A stretch of DNA of 64,000 nt from assembly GCA_014728175.1 (NCBI GenBank), contig WJMA01000013.1, positions 29,887 through 93,886 of the forward strand, written 5' to 3'. Within the stretch, counting starts at the first letter, position 1. Every line of letters begins with the position of its first letter. A model generated the notes under the pieces. The model was given only the letters and a program-made list of their open reading frames with translations, did no database searches and had not been told where the DNA came from. The stretch is from Candidatus Fermentibacterota bacterium (GTDB lineage: Bacteria; Fermentibacterota; Fermentibacteria; Fermentibacterales; JCC-6). The translations under genes and the position numbers were made by a program. This document shows positions 53,607-61,483 of this stretch, piece by piece.

Positions 53607-54982
53607 TGGGCACCATGCGCACCCTGTCCGCCGAGGAGAGAACCCGCCTGCTGGGCATCCAGGAGGTCCCCAGGCTGCTGGCCAGGCTCTCCGGCCCGGC
53701 CATAGCCGGCATGCTCATGAACTCCATGTACAACCTGGTGGACACAATCTTCGTCGGACAAGGCCCGGGAACCCTGGCCCTGGCCGCCCTGGCGGTCTGC
53801 TTTCCCATACAGCTGTTCATGCTGGCAGTGGCCCAGACCGTGGGCATCGGCTCGGCCTCCATAATCTCCCGCAGTCTGGGAGCGGGCAACAAGGATTACG
53901 CAGAGAGAGTTGCGGGAAGCAGTTTCGCGACCGCCGCCGTCATGGCGGTCGTCCTGGCGGCGGTGGGAATCTCCCTGCTGGACCCCCTGCTGCGGCTGTT
54001 CGGGGCCAGCGATCAGGTGCTTCCCTACGGCCGCCGCTACCTGTCGGTGATACTTCCCGGAGGGGTTCTGTTCGCGGTGGCGGTATCCTCGCACAACCTG
54101 GTCCGCTCGGAGGGCAACACCAAGATAGCCATGTTCAGCATGATGATAGGGGCGGGGACCAATATAGCCCTGGACCCGGTTATGATCTTCGGCCTGGACA
54201 TGGGCATCAGGGGAGCGGCGGTGGCCACGGTCATAGGCCAGGCCTGCTCCTTTTTATACCTGATGAGGTACTTCGCCCGGGGAAGCAGCACCCTGCGCAT
54301 CAGGGCGAGCAACCTGAGGCCCAGGCTGGCCATCGCCTCCAGGGCTCTCCGCATAGGCTCGGCCTCCTTCGCCCGGGTGTCCGCCGGCAGCCTGATGGCC
54401 ATAGCGGTGAACAACACCATAATGGACTACGGAGAGAACGTTCATCTGGCGGTTTTGGGAGTCGCCCAAAGGCTTTTGATCTTCCTTCTCATGCCCATGT
54501 TCGGCCTGGTGCAGGGTCTGCAACCGGTGGTGGGATACAACTACGGAGCCCGGCTGTACGCCAGGGTGAGACGGGCGATGAAGCTGTCCCTGGGAGCGGG
54601 CGTCTGCTACATGCTGCTCTGGCTGGTGGTGCTGGAGGTGTTTCCCCACCAGGCCCTGAGCCTCTTCAGCAGCGACCAGGAGCTTCTGAAGGTGGGAGCG
54701 CCCATACTGAGGATCCTGGTGGTAACCTTTCCCCTGATTCCCTTCCAGGTGGTGGGAGCCAGCTTCTTCCAGGCCCTGGGCAAGGCTCTGCCGGCGCTGG
54801 TGCTGTCCGCGTCCAGAAGGGCGCTGTTCATAGTGCCCCTGGCGCTCCTGCTGCCTTCGTTCATGGGTCTTAGGGGGGTCTGGTTCTCCTTCCCCATAGC
54901 CGACGTGCTGGCCACCGCCCTCACCCTCTCCTGGTTCGGCCACGAGGCCCGGCTGATGAGACGAAAGGAGAGGAGCCGGTGA
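53606..54982 (+). CDS. MATE family efflux transporter
   Basis: The 458-residue protein has twelve hydrophobic segments in two MatE repeats. Landmarks are LSGPAIAGMLMNSMYNLVDTIFVGQG-type repeat 1 start, GIGSASIISRSLGAGNKDYAE, and in repeat 2 LLIFLLMPMFGLVQGLQPVVGYNYGARLY. These are classic MATE signatures. It exports cationic organic compounds by H+ or Na+ antiport; with a Na+ ATPase in the genome, Na+ coupling is plausible. It overlaps both neighbours. Confidence 0.92.
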   Translation: MGTMRTLSAEERTRLLGIQEVPRLLARLSGPAIAGMLMNSMYNLVDTIFVGQGPGTLALAALAVCFPIQLFMLAVAQTVGIGSASIISRSLGAGNKDYAERVAGSSFATAAVMAVVLAAVGISLLDPLLRLFGASDQVLPYGRRYLSVILPGGVLFAVAVSSHNLVRSEGNTKIAMFSMMIGAGTNIALDPVMIFGLDMGIRGAAVATVIGQACSFLYLMRYFARGSSTLRIRASNLRPRLAIASRALRIGSASFARVSAGSLMAIAVNNTIMDYGENVHLAVLGVAQRLLIFLLMPMFGLVQGLQPVVGYNYGARLYARVRRAMKLSLGAGVCYMLLWLVVLEVFPHQALSLFSSDQELLKVGAPILRILVVTFPLIPFQVVGASFFQALGKALPALVLSASRRALFIVPLALLLPSFMGLRGVWFSFPIADVLATALTLSWFGHEARLMRRKERSR

Positions 54983-56025
54983 AGGCGGTCTGGTACGTAT
55001 CCTCCCACGGCCTGGGCCACGCCGCCAGGCAGCGGGAGGTGCTGCGGGAGCTGCTGCTCCACAGACCGGGGGCGGAGGTGACCGTGGTCACCGGAGTGCC
55101 CCGCTGGTTCTGGCCCCGGAACCCGGGGATATCCGTTAGGGCCTGGAATGAGATGCTCAAGCCGGTTGATTCGGAGGGGAGCATGGACAGACAGGCGACC
55201 AGGCAGGCCTTGATCCGATACTGCCGGCGGGCGCCCGGTCTGGTGGAGGAGGAGGCCGCCTTCCTGCGGGAGACCGGCCCGGACCTGGTGGTTTCCGACA
55301 TAGACCCCGTCCCTTTCGCCGCCTGCGGCCGGGCAGGCATCCACTGCCTGGGCATGGCCAACTTCACCTGGGACTGGATATTCAGCCGCCTCTACCCGGA
55401 GATGGAGCGGGAGTTGGACCTGCTGCGCCGGATGTACGCGGAGGGCAGCTATCTCCAGCTGCCGTTCGGCCCTTCGGAGCACCCGTTTGCCAGGTGCACC
55501 GAGGTGGGAATACTGCCCGGGGGCATACCCCGGAACGCAGACCGGGCCAGAGAGGTCCTGGGGCCGGGAAGGGCATGCATGGTGTCCCTTCGCGACCCGG
55601 CCAGGCTGGGGGGAGAGCTCCCGGCCGCTCCGGGGTGGCGCTATTTGTCGGCGCTGCCGGAGGACCGCTTCGGCACGGGGGGAAACATCACCCCCGAAGA
55701 GCTGGAAGAGCTGGGCATAGGTTTCGCCGACCTGGTGGCCGCCTCCGACGTGGTGCTGATGAAGCCCGGCTACGGCATGATCTCCCTGATCACCACCCAG
55801 GGGTGCCGGGCGGTGGTGCTGCAGCGGGGCAGCTTCCCGGAGGTGCCCTTCCTCACCGAGCCCCTGCGGGGAAGGCCGGCGACCATCCTGGCCGGCCGGG
55901 AGGAGATCCTGCGGAACCTTCCCCGAATGCTGGAAGAGCTGGCCGAAAAGCCCCGGCCGGAGAAGACCGAGGCCACCGGGCTAACCGACCTTTTCGGGGA
56001 CGGGGGAATGTTAAACCTAAAATAA
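54979..56025 (+). CDS. GT-B glycosyltransferase-like protein
   Basis: The 348-residue protein begins (GTG) VWYVSSHGLGHAARQREVLREL, the glycine/His loop seen in GT28-type proteins and in the N-terminal part of L-arabinokinases. A second domain has DLVAASDVVLMKPGYGMISLI (about 252-272), the nucleotide-sugar binding region with the conserved KxGxGT-like element. An enzyme of sugar transfer is likely; its substrate is unknown. It is cotranscribed with the transporters upstream. Confidence 0.75.
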   Translation: MKAVWYVSSHGLGHAARQREVLRELLLHRPGAEVTVVTGVPRWFWPRNPGISVRAWNEMLKPVDSEGSMDRQATRQALIRYCRRAPGLVEEEAAFLRETGPDLVVSDIDPVPFAACGRAGIHCLGMANFTWDWIFSRLYPEMERELDLLRRMYAEGSYLQLPFGPSEHPFARCTEVGILPGGIPRNADRAREVLGPGRACMVSLRDPARLGGELPAAPGWRYLSALPEDRFGTGGNITPEELEELGIGFADLVAASDVVLMKPGYGMISLITTQGCRAVVLQRGSFPEVPFLTEPLRGRPATILAGREEILRNLPRMLEELAEKPRPEKTEATGLTDLFGDGGMLNLK

Positions 56026-56053
56026 ATTGCGGTAATCGATATCGCCGTGCCAC

Positions 56054-56082
56054 TTGAATAGATGCTGCATCGAGGGTAAAAT
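56054..56082 (+). promoter_or_regulatory. promoter of the REP-type transposase gene
   Basis: TTGAAT (56054-56059) and TAAAAT (56077-56082, 5/6) are 17 bases apart. Transcription would begin about 2-4 bases before the ATG at 56092, and no ribosome binding site precedes that ATG. The mRNA may be leaderless. Confidence 0.6.
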
Positions 56083-56091
56083 CATTGCATA

Positions 56092-56718
56092 ATGCCCAGA
56101 GAAGCAAGAACCGTAGTCCCTGGAGCCCCGCACCACGTAATACAGAGGGGCAACCGTAATCAGGACGTATTCTTCTGTCCCCAAGACAGGTCGCTGTACC
56201 TGGAGATCCTGGCGGATTCCGCCGATGATTACAAGGTATCGTTCCTTTCCTACTGCCTGATGACGAACCACGTACACCTCATAGCCGTGCCGTCCGACCA
56301 GACGTCTTTCGCCAACTGTTTTCGCAATACCCATATGAGATACTCCCGACACGTGAATTCCCGTTTCGGGTGGAACGGTCATTTGTGGCAGTACCGCTAC
56401 AGGTCCAATCCCATGGACGATGTTTACCTCTATCACGCGTTAAGGTACGTGGAGCGCAACCCGGTAAGGGCCGGAATCGTTAGTAATCCCTGGGATTATC
56501 CATGGTCCAGCGCCGCGTTCAGAGTATCGAAAAGGGCTTTCGATCCTCTCGTTGAGGATGATGTTTATCTCGAGCAGGTTATCGGGGGGGACTGGCGAGA
56601 GTATCTTCAAGGAAAAACGGCGGAAGAGATTCTCGAGGAGCTGAATTCGGCGGCCAGGTCCAACCGGGTTCTGGGAACACCAGCGGCCTTAACAACCGTA
56701 TCGAAACCGCAGCTCTAA
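56092..56718 (+). mobile_element. REP-associated tyrosine transposase (Y1, TnpA_REP/RAYT family)
   Basis: The 208-residue protein has HVIQRGNRNQDVFF at the start and the HUH metal motif in MTNHVHLIAVP (about 61-71). GHLWQYRYRSNPMDD follows, and the catalytic Tyr lies in LRYVERNPVRAGIV (about 117-130). PWSSA follows, as in the family. It is a single-copy, apparently intact enzyme that normally handles REP palindromes. I see no convincing REP pair or IS ends beside it, and flanks are AT-rich. It sits between unrelated operons. Confidence 0.93.
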
Positions 56719-56766
56719 TCGTCCTTTTATTTAACGTTTATAATTCCCCCGTCCCCAATATGTTCA

Positions 56767-56795
56767 TTGACTTGGAACCGCTCTTGAATCAGAAT
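56767..56795 (+). promoter_or_regulatory. promoter of the secreted C13/caspase-like protease gene
   Basis: TTGACT (56767-56772, 5/6) and CAGAAT (56790-56795, 4/6) are 17 bases apart, 43 bases before the TTG start at 56838. They lie in an AT-rich gap of 119 bases. Confidence 0.55.
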
Positions 56796-56837
56796 GTTGT
56801 AGGTTTTCGGTAGCATTTCCCCAGCAAGGAGGTTCCC

Positions 56838-58409
56838 TTGAGACTCTTAATCTGTTTTTCTTTGATTCTTGCCGTTTCCGCGTTTGCGGGCGCCGTAGGC
56901 AGCCCGCGGGAGGCGGCCGACCTGGTTCTGGAAAAGATCCTGGACGGCAGCTACGAGGGCAAGCAACTCCTTACCGCGCCGATGCTGCTGGAAGAAGGAA
57001 TGATGATTCCTTCCTGGCACCGGAGCGTGGAGGTGCCCTTCCAGTCCTACCTGGTGTTGGTGGACGACATGGCGCTGGCCAACTGGGAGCATCCCTGCCG
57101 GTGGGTGTTCGTCTCCCAGAGCGGGGAGACGGAAGTAGTCGACATGACCACTCCGCCGCACGGCATAGACCGTATGACCGTGGAGTACAGCGATCTTCCG
57201 GTTCCCGAGGCCAGCGAGGAAACGATGACCCAGCGGGAGAGGTTCCTGGAGTGGTTCACTCCCAATCCGCGGCCGAATAGAGCCCCGGAGAACTGCTTCG
57301 CGCTTCTGATCTCCGGCGGTTACAACAGCAGCAACAACCACACCCGCTACTACGGCGACACCCAGTTCTTCTACGAGACCATAACCCAGGACTACTCCTA
57401 CCCCGAGGACAACGTGGTAGTTTGTTTCGCCGACGGAACGGACCCCGCCCCCGACAACTCGCAGGGCGAGAACTCCAACCCCGACCTGGACGACGACGGC
57501 GATACGGACTTCAACTACGACGCCACTTTCTCCGGAGTCTCTTCCGGATTCGACGATATACTTTCAATGACCGGTCCGGACGACTACCTGGTAATAATGA
57601 CCACCGACCACGGCGGATCGGGCAAAGGCGGAGTCAACGAGCCTCCGGAGGTCTACCTCAACCTCTGGAACACGGAGACCCTGGACGACGACACGCTGGA
57701 CAAGTGGATAGACCAGCTGGACTGCATCGCTCTGCACGTGATAATGGAGCAGTGCTATTCGGGCGGCTTCCTGGAGGAGGTGGTCCCCACCACGGGCAAT
57801 CAGGATCGCTCCTTCGCTTCGGCCGCCAATGGTTCCGAGTCCTCCTGGGCCGGGGGTACGTACGACGACTACGACGAGTGGATCTACTGGTGGATAGGAG
57901 CCATGCATGGCTCCGTGCCCCCGGGCGGGAGCTATCCCGGTGGTGATCTCCCCTGGGATCCCGATACCGACGGTGACGGCTACGTCAACTTCGGTGAGGC
58001 CTTTGACGCTTCCCTGGCCTGGGATTCCTGCGCCGTTAGCGGCCAGGAGCATCCCCAGTACGATGACGACCCCGACTCCTGCGGCGATCTCTATTACCTG
58101 GGCGGGGAGATCCCCGGCCCTGGCGTGGGCGAGACCTCAGGGCCCATACACATGACCCGACCGCTGGGAGTCGCGCCCAACCCGGTTACCGCAACCCTGA
58201 GCGCGAGCTTCGGGCTGGCGAGCGGTTGCAGCGCCGAGCTGGCGGTGTACGACGTCGCCGGGCGCCTGGTGCACACCATGAGCTCCGGCCACCTGGAAGC
58301 GGGTGAGCACCTCTTCACCTGGGACACCTCGACCGCTCCCGCCGGCGTCTACCTGGTCACCCTGAGAGCGGCCGATGAGATGCAGGCGGTTAGGGTGGTG
58401 AGGCTGTAG
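56838..58409 (+). CDS. secreted clan-CD (C13 legumain/caspase-like) protease with C-terminal sorting-type domain
   Basis: The 523-residue protein has a signal peptide (about 1-19). The catalytic fold follows AENCFALLISGG (about 151), with His in IMTTDHGGSG (about 257) and Cys in VIMEQCYSGGFLEE (about 306). The dyad spacing fits clan CD. Two acidic EF-hand/dockerin-like Ca-binding loops occur (DLDDDGDTDFNYD near 215 and DPDTDGDGYVNFGE near 374). The last 85 residues (VAPNPVTATLSAS, VYDVAGRLVHT, APAGVYLVTLRA) form a FlgD-Ig/T9SS-type module like that of the 44673-46907 protein. TTG start after AAGGAGG. Confidence 0.82.
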   Translation: MRLLICFSLILAVSAFAGAVGSPREAADLVLEKILDGSYEGKQLLTAPMLLEEGMMIPSWHRSVEVPFQSYLVLVDDMALANWEHPCRWVFVSQSGETEVVDMTTPPHGIDRMTVEYSDLPVPEASEETMTQRERFLEWFTPNPRPNRAPENCFALLISGGYNSSNNHTRYYGDTQFFYETITQDYSYPEDNVVVCFADGTDPAPDNSQGENSNPDLDDDGDTDFNYDATFSGVSSGFDDILSMTGPDDYLVIMTTDHGGSGKGGVNEPPEVYLNLWNTETLDDDTLDKWIDQLDCIALHVIMEQCYSGGFLEEVVPTTGNQDRSFASAANGSESSWAGGTYDDYDEWIYWWIGAMHGSVPPGGSYPGGDLPWDPDTDGDGYVNFGEAFDASLAWDSCAVSGQEHPQYDDDPDSCGDLYYLGGEIPGPGVGETSGPIHMTRPLGVAPNPVTATLSASFGLASGCSAELAVYDVAGRLVHTMSSGHLEAGEHLFTWDTSTAPAGVYLVTLRAADEMQAVRVVRL

Positions 58410-58444
58410 GAGGCCGGCCACTCGACCGGACTACCTAATAGAAA

Positions 58445-58474
58445 CCGGGGGCGGCTCGAACGAGCCGCCCCCGG
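58445..58474. terminator. bidirectional terminator-like hairpin
   Basis: A perfect 14-base inverted repeat (58445-58458 and 58461-58474) with a tiny loop sits between two convergent genes. A short T run (GTTTTA) follows on the plus strand and three A precede it, so it can serve both directions. Confidence 0.75.
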
Positions 58475-58499
58475 CATGTTTTAGGATAACGCGGAGTAA

Positions 58500-58967
58500 C
58501 TACTCCAGGCCTATTTCCTCCAGCTTGTTTATGTACTCCCCTACGGTAGGCGTTACTCCAACTATCCTGCCTATCTCCGTTCCGTCCGCCTCGGCTATTA
58601 CCACCGTCGGTATGGCCCTGACTCCGTACCTGGTGGCCAGCTCCTCTCCGCCGGGGAGGTCTATGTCCATTCTCAACAGGACGTAGTTGGACAGCACGGG
58701 CTTCATCTCGTCCCTAACGAAGTAGTCCTCGCCCAGGGTATGGCAGGGGCCGCACCAATCCGCGTAGAGGTCTATGAGCAGAGGCTTGCCCTGCTCGAGT
58801 GAAGCGTCCGAAGCGGCGTCGAAGTCGTCGATGTACCAGGTCAGCTCTCCCTGCTCGGCGGTCTGGGTGTAGAGATCCTCCCCGCCGGCGGCGGGCTCTT
58901 CCTCCTGGGAGCCGCAGCCCGCCAGGCACAGTCCCACCACCAGCAGAGCGATTGCAGTGTAACGCAT
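58500..58967 (-). CDS. thioredoxin-fold lipoprotein
   Basis: The 155-residue protein has a lipobox LAGC (Cys at residue 18) after a short signal sequence, so it is anchored in an envelope membrane. The thioredoxin domain (about 45-155) shows DLYADWCGPCHTLGEDYF with the WCGPC active site, and the cis-Pro in VRAIPTVVIAEADG. It resembles DUF255/TlpA-like periplasmic thioredoxins. Its ATG follows AAAGGA. A role in envelope disulfide exchange is likely; its partner is unknown. Confidence 0.9.
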   Translation of the reverse strand: MRYTAIALLVVGLCLAGCGSQEEEPAAGGEDLYTQTAEQGELTWYIDDFDAASDASLEQGKPLLIDLYADWCGPCHTLGEDYFVRDEMKPVLSNYVLLRMDIDLPGGEELATRYGVRAIPTVVIAEADGTEIGRIVGVTPTVGEYINKLEEIGLE

Positions 58968-59072
58968 ATAGGTCCTTTCCAGGGGTTGTCCGGTCGAAGG
59001 ATACTCTAGATCATAGGTACGGAATATATCCGGCGACTGCTCGAGGCTCCAAAGCTACCGGGAGGAGAGCCC

Positions 59073-59498
59073 ATGAGACCCCGCACCCCAGAGCTCACCG
59101 TGGACGCGATCATCGAGCTGGATGACGGCAAGGTGGTGCTAGTGGAGAGGAAGAACTTCCCCCCGGGATGGGCGATCCCCGGGGGATTCGTCGATCCCGG
59201 GGAGACCCTGGCCGAAGCGGTCCGCAGGGAGGCCCTGGAGGAAACATCTCTCCGTATCGACGTCCGGGAGATCTTCCACGTCTACTCCCAGCCCTCGCGC
59301 GACCCGCGGGGCCATACGGTGAGCGTGGTCTACCACTGCACCGCTTCCGGAGAGCCCGAGGGAGGCGACGACGCCCGGACCGCCCGGGCCTTCTCCCCCG
59401 ATTCGCTGCCGGAGGATATCGCCTTCGATCACGACAAGGTATTGTCCCAGTTCTTCAGCTGGAAAAAGACCGGACGCAAGCCTTCGGTTGAGGAGTAG
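59073..59498 (+). CDS. NUDIX hydrolase
   Basis: The 141-residue protein has a Nudix box, GGFVDPGETLAEAVRREALEET (about 36-57), with the REx2EE core; the usual Gly near its end is Ser. VDAIIELDDGKVVLVERK is the first strand pair and GWAIPGG precedes the box. It resembles ADP-ribose or nucleotide pyrophosphatases. The specific substrate is not readable. ATG after GGGAGGAGAG. It converges on the OmpA-family gene, 10 bases away. Confidence 0.9.
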   Translation: MRPRTPELTVDAIIELDDGKVVLVERKNFPPGWAIPGGFVDPGETLAEAVRREALEETSLRIDVREIFHVYSQPSRDPRGHTVSVVYHCTASGEPEGGDDARTARAFSPDSLPEDIAFDHDKVLSQFFSWKKTGRKPSVEE

Positions 59499-59508
59499 GA
59501 GTCTCGGC

Positions 59509-61410
59509 CTAGGGCGCGGACAGCACGGTGAACTCGATGCGCCTGTTGCGGGCCTTTCCCTCGGCGGTGTCGTTGGAGGCCACCGGGGTGGACTCACCGT
59601 ATCCCCTTACGCTGAGCATGGAGGCGGGAACTCCCTTTCGCACCAGGTAGAGCTGCACGCTGGACGCCCTGCGCTGGCTGAGGTCCTGGTTGTAAGAGGA
59701 CCTGCCGTCGGAGTCGGTATGCCCTCCTATCTCCACCCGGGCCTCGGTATTCGCCTTGAGCAGCTCGGCTATCTCGTTCAGGACGGCGTAGGACGAGGGC
59801 TGGATCTCAGCGCTGCCGGACTCGAAGTAGATGTCGGCGAAGCGGAGGACATCGCCCTCCTCCAGGGAGGCATTGAGGTCTATGGATACCGTGGAGGTTC
59901 TCCCGGTCTCCACGGACACCACCTGGGGCGGACCGGTGAAGTCCTCCGTGCTCACCTGCAGGGTCCAGGTGCCCGCCGGAAGGTCCAGGTTGAAACGTCC
60001 GTTCTGATCGGTGACCGCCGTGGCGTCGCTGCCCTCGACCGTCACCGTGGCCGAGGCGAGGGGATTGCCGGTCTCCCGGTCTACGACCGTACCGGCCACC
60101 GAGCCACCGGGAGGAGGCTTCTCGATCAGACTGAAGTCCAGCGCCGCCTCCCCGGAGGAAGGCACCACCACGGTTCGGGACTGCTGGTAGCAGCCCTCGG
60201 CCTCGGCTATCACCAGAGCCGTTCCTGAGGGTACTCTCATGGTGTAGAATCCGGTCTCCGGATTGGAGGAGACCGGTTGCACGTGTTGGTCGGGAATTCT
60301 TACGGTGGCCTGGAGAGGTTGCCCGGTGGAGGCCTTGGTTACGGCTCCGGAGAGCGCTCCGGGGGCGCCGGAGGAACCACCGGGAAGCAGGCCCGCATCG
60401 TAGCCGACTGAAAAGCTCACCCCCCACTCGCCGGGAAGCCCGCCCGGAACGGGAAGCGTTCCGGTTCGGTAGGGATCGGCCTCGTGACGGTCGAAGTCCG
60501 ACATGCCGCTTATTCCGGTCAGCTCGAAGAAGGTGCCGGTTTGCTCGAAGATCCGCAGGCCCATGGTCAGGGTGGCGGGAGAGTCGTAGCCCAGGTCCGA
60601 ACGGCCGGAGAACATTCTGGTCCAGTACTCCAGGAAGAAGGAGGCTCTCTCCGATCTGGCCTCGGCGCCCACCGCCAAATCCACGGCGCTCAGCCTTTCG
60701 TCCACCCTGCCCAGGACGGAGTCCTCGTAGGACTGTCCCAGGGAGGCGTAGCCCAGGTTGAGGTGGCCGTCCACTATGCTGTAGCTGCCGCTGGCCAGGG
60801 CCAGGAACCCGTAGGCGGTCTTGCCGTCGCACAGGAAAGGCCGGCGCATCTGGAGCATACGGTCGTTGCGGTTCCAGAATCCGTCGTGATCCGTGGCCAG
60901 GTCCGGGTCGGTACTGCCGAGGGGTGCGGATACCCATATCGCTCCGCCGGCGGTTACCATCGGATGCACCTGCCGTCCGTACTTGGCGGCGAAGGTCATG
61001 TCGTTGATTCCCACCTGGGCTTCCAGGTAGCCGACGAAGTCTCCCCGGGGGTTGGTCTGGTCGAACTGGTAACCGTTGGCCCGGAAGGAGACGGACATAG
61101 CAGCCTCCACGTTCTCCGGAAGACCCACGCCGAAGAACATCCGGGCGTCGACGTAGTGCTCCCAGTCCTCTACCAGTAGAAGGGTATCCACGTCCGGATG
61201 GTCCTCGGGGGCCAGATGTACGTAGTCCTCCACCGATGCGAACTGGTAGGTGGCGGAAAGGCCGGTCACGAAGGTCTCGCTGGGGGAGGAGCGGGCGTCT
61301 ACGACGTTTCCGAAGCCGGTCAGGCCCAGCCGCGAAGGCAAACCGTGCGCGCCGGTGGCGCAAAGCAGCACCGGGAGAAGCAATACCGCCACTCCCCTGC
61401 CCGATGTCAT
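59509..61410 (-). CDS. OmpA-family outer-membrane protein with carboxypeptidase-regulatory-like repeats (paralogue 1)
   Basis: The 633-residue protein has a signal peptide (about 1-23), then a beta-barrel-like region (about 30-335) of alternating aromatic strands. Two CarboxypepD_reg/PEGA-type beta sandwiches follow (about 348-420 and 423-500; GAVTKASTGQPLQATVRI, GTVVDRETGNPLASATVTV). A C-terminal OmpA peptidoglycan-binding domain (about 515-633) contains EIGGHTDSDGRSSYNQDLSQ and ends KARNRRIEFTVLSAP. It links the outer membrane to the wall. It is a clear paralogue of the next gene, probably from tandem duplication. Confidence 0.9.
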   Translation of the reverse strand: MTSGRGVAVLLLPVLLCATGAHGLPSRLGLTGFGNVVDARSSPSETFVTGLSATYQFASVEDYVHLAPEDHPDVDTLLLVEDWEHYVDARMFFGVGLPENVEAAMSVSFRANGYQFDQTNPRGDFVGYLEAQVGINDMTFAAKYGRQVHPMVTAGGAIWVSAPLGSTDPDLATDHDGFWNRNDRMLQMRRPFLCDGKTAYGFLALASGSYSIVDGHLNLGYASLGQSYEDSVLGRVDERLSAVDLAVGAEARSERASFFLEYWTRMFSGRSDLGYDSPATLTMGLRIFEQTGTFFELTGISGMSDFDRHEADPYRTGTLPVPGGLPGEWGVSFSVGYDAGLLPGGSSGAPGALSGAVTKASTGQPLQATVRIPDQHVQPVSSNPETGFYTMRVPSGTALVIAEAEGCYQQSRTVVVPSSGEAALDFSLIEKPPPGGSVAGTVVDRETGNPLASATVTVEGSDATAVTDQNGRFNLDLPAGTWTLQVSTEDFTGPPQVVSVETGRTSTVSIDLNASLEEGDVLRFADIYFESGSAEIQPSSYAVLNEIAELLKANTEARVEIGGHTDSDGRSSYNQDLSQRRASSVQLYLVRKGVPASMLSVRGYGESTPVASNDTAEGKARNRRIEFTVLSAP

Positions 61411-61440
61411 CTGCTCCTCCTAGCCCTTTGGGACGGGAAA

Positions 61441-61461
61441 GGGGCGGCCGACGGCCGCCCC
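61441..61461 (-). terminator. terminator-like hairpin between the two OmpA-family genes
   Basis: A perfect 9-base GC stem (61441-61449 and 61453-61461) with a 3-base loop lies just past the stop of paralogue 2. On the minus strand it is followed by only three T, so it may attenuate rather than fully stop transcription into paralogue 1. Confidence 0.55.
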
Positions 61462-61483
61462 TCTCCTTGCCGTGTCGTCCCGC

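Noticed and set aside
56719..56837. AT-rich segment after the transposase as an IS end
   Set aside because: No terminal inverted repeat or target duplication could be matched with the upstream flank.
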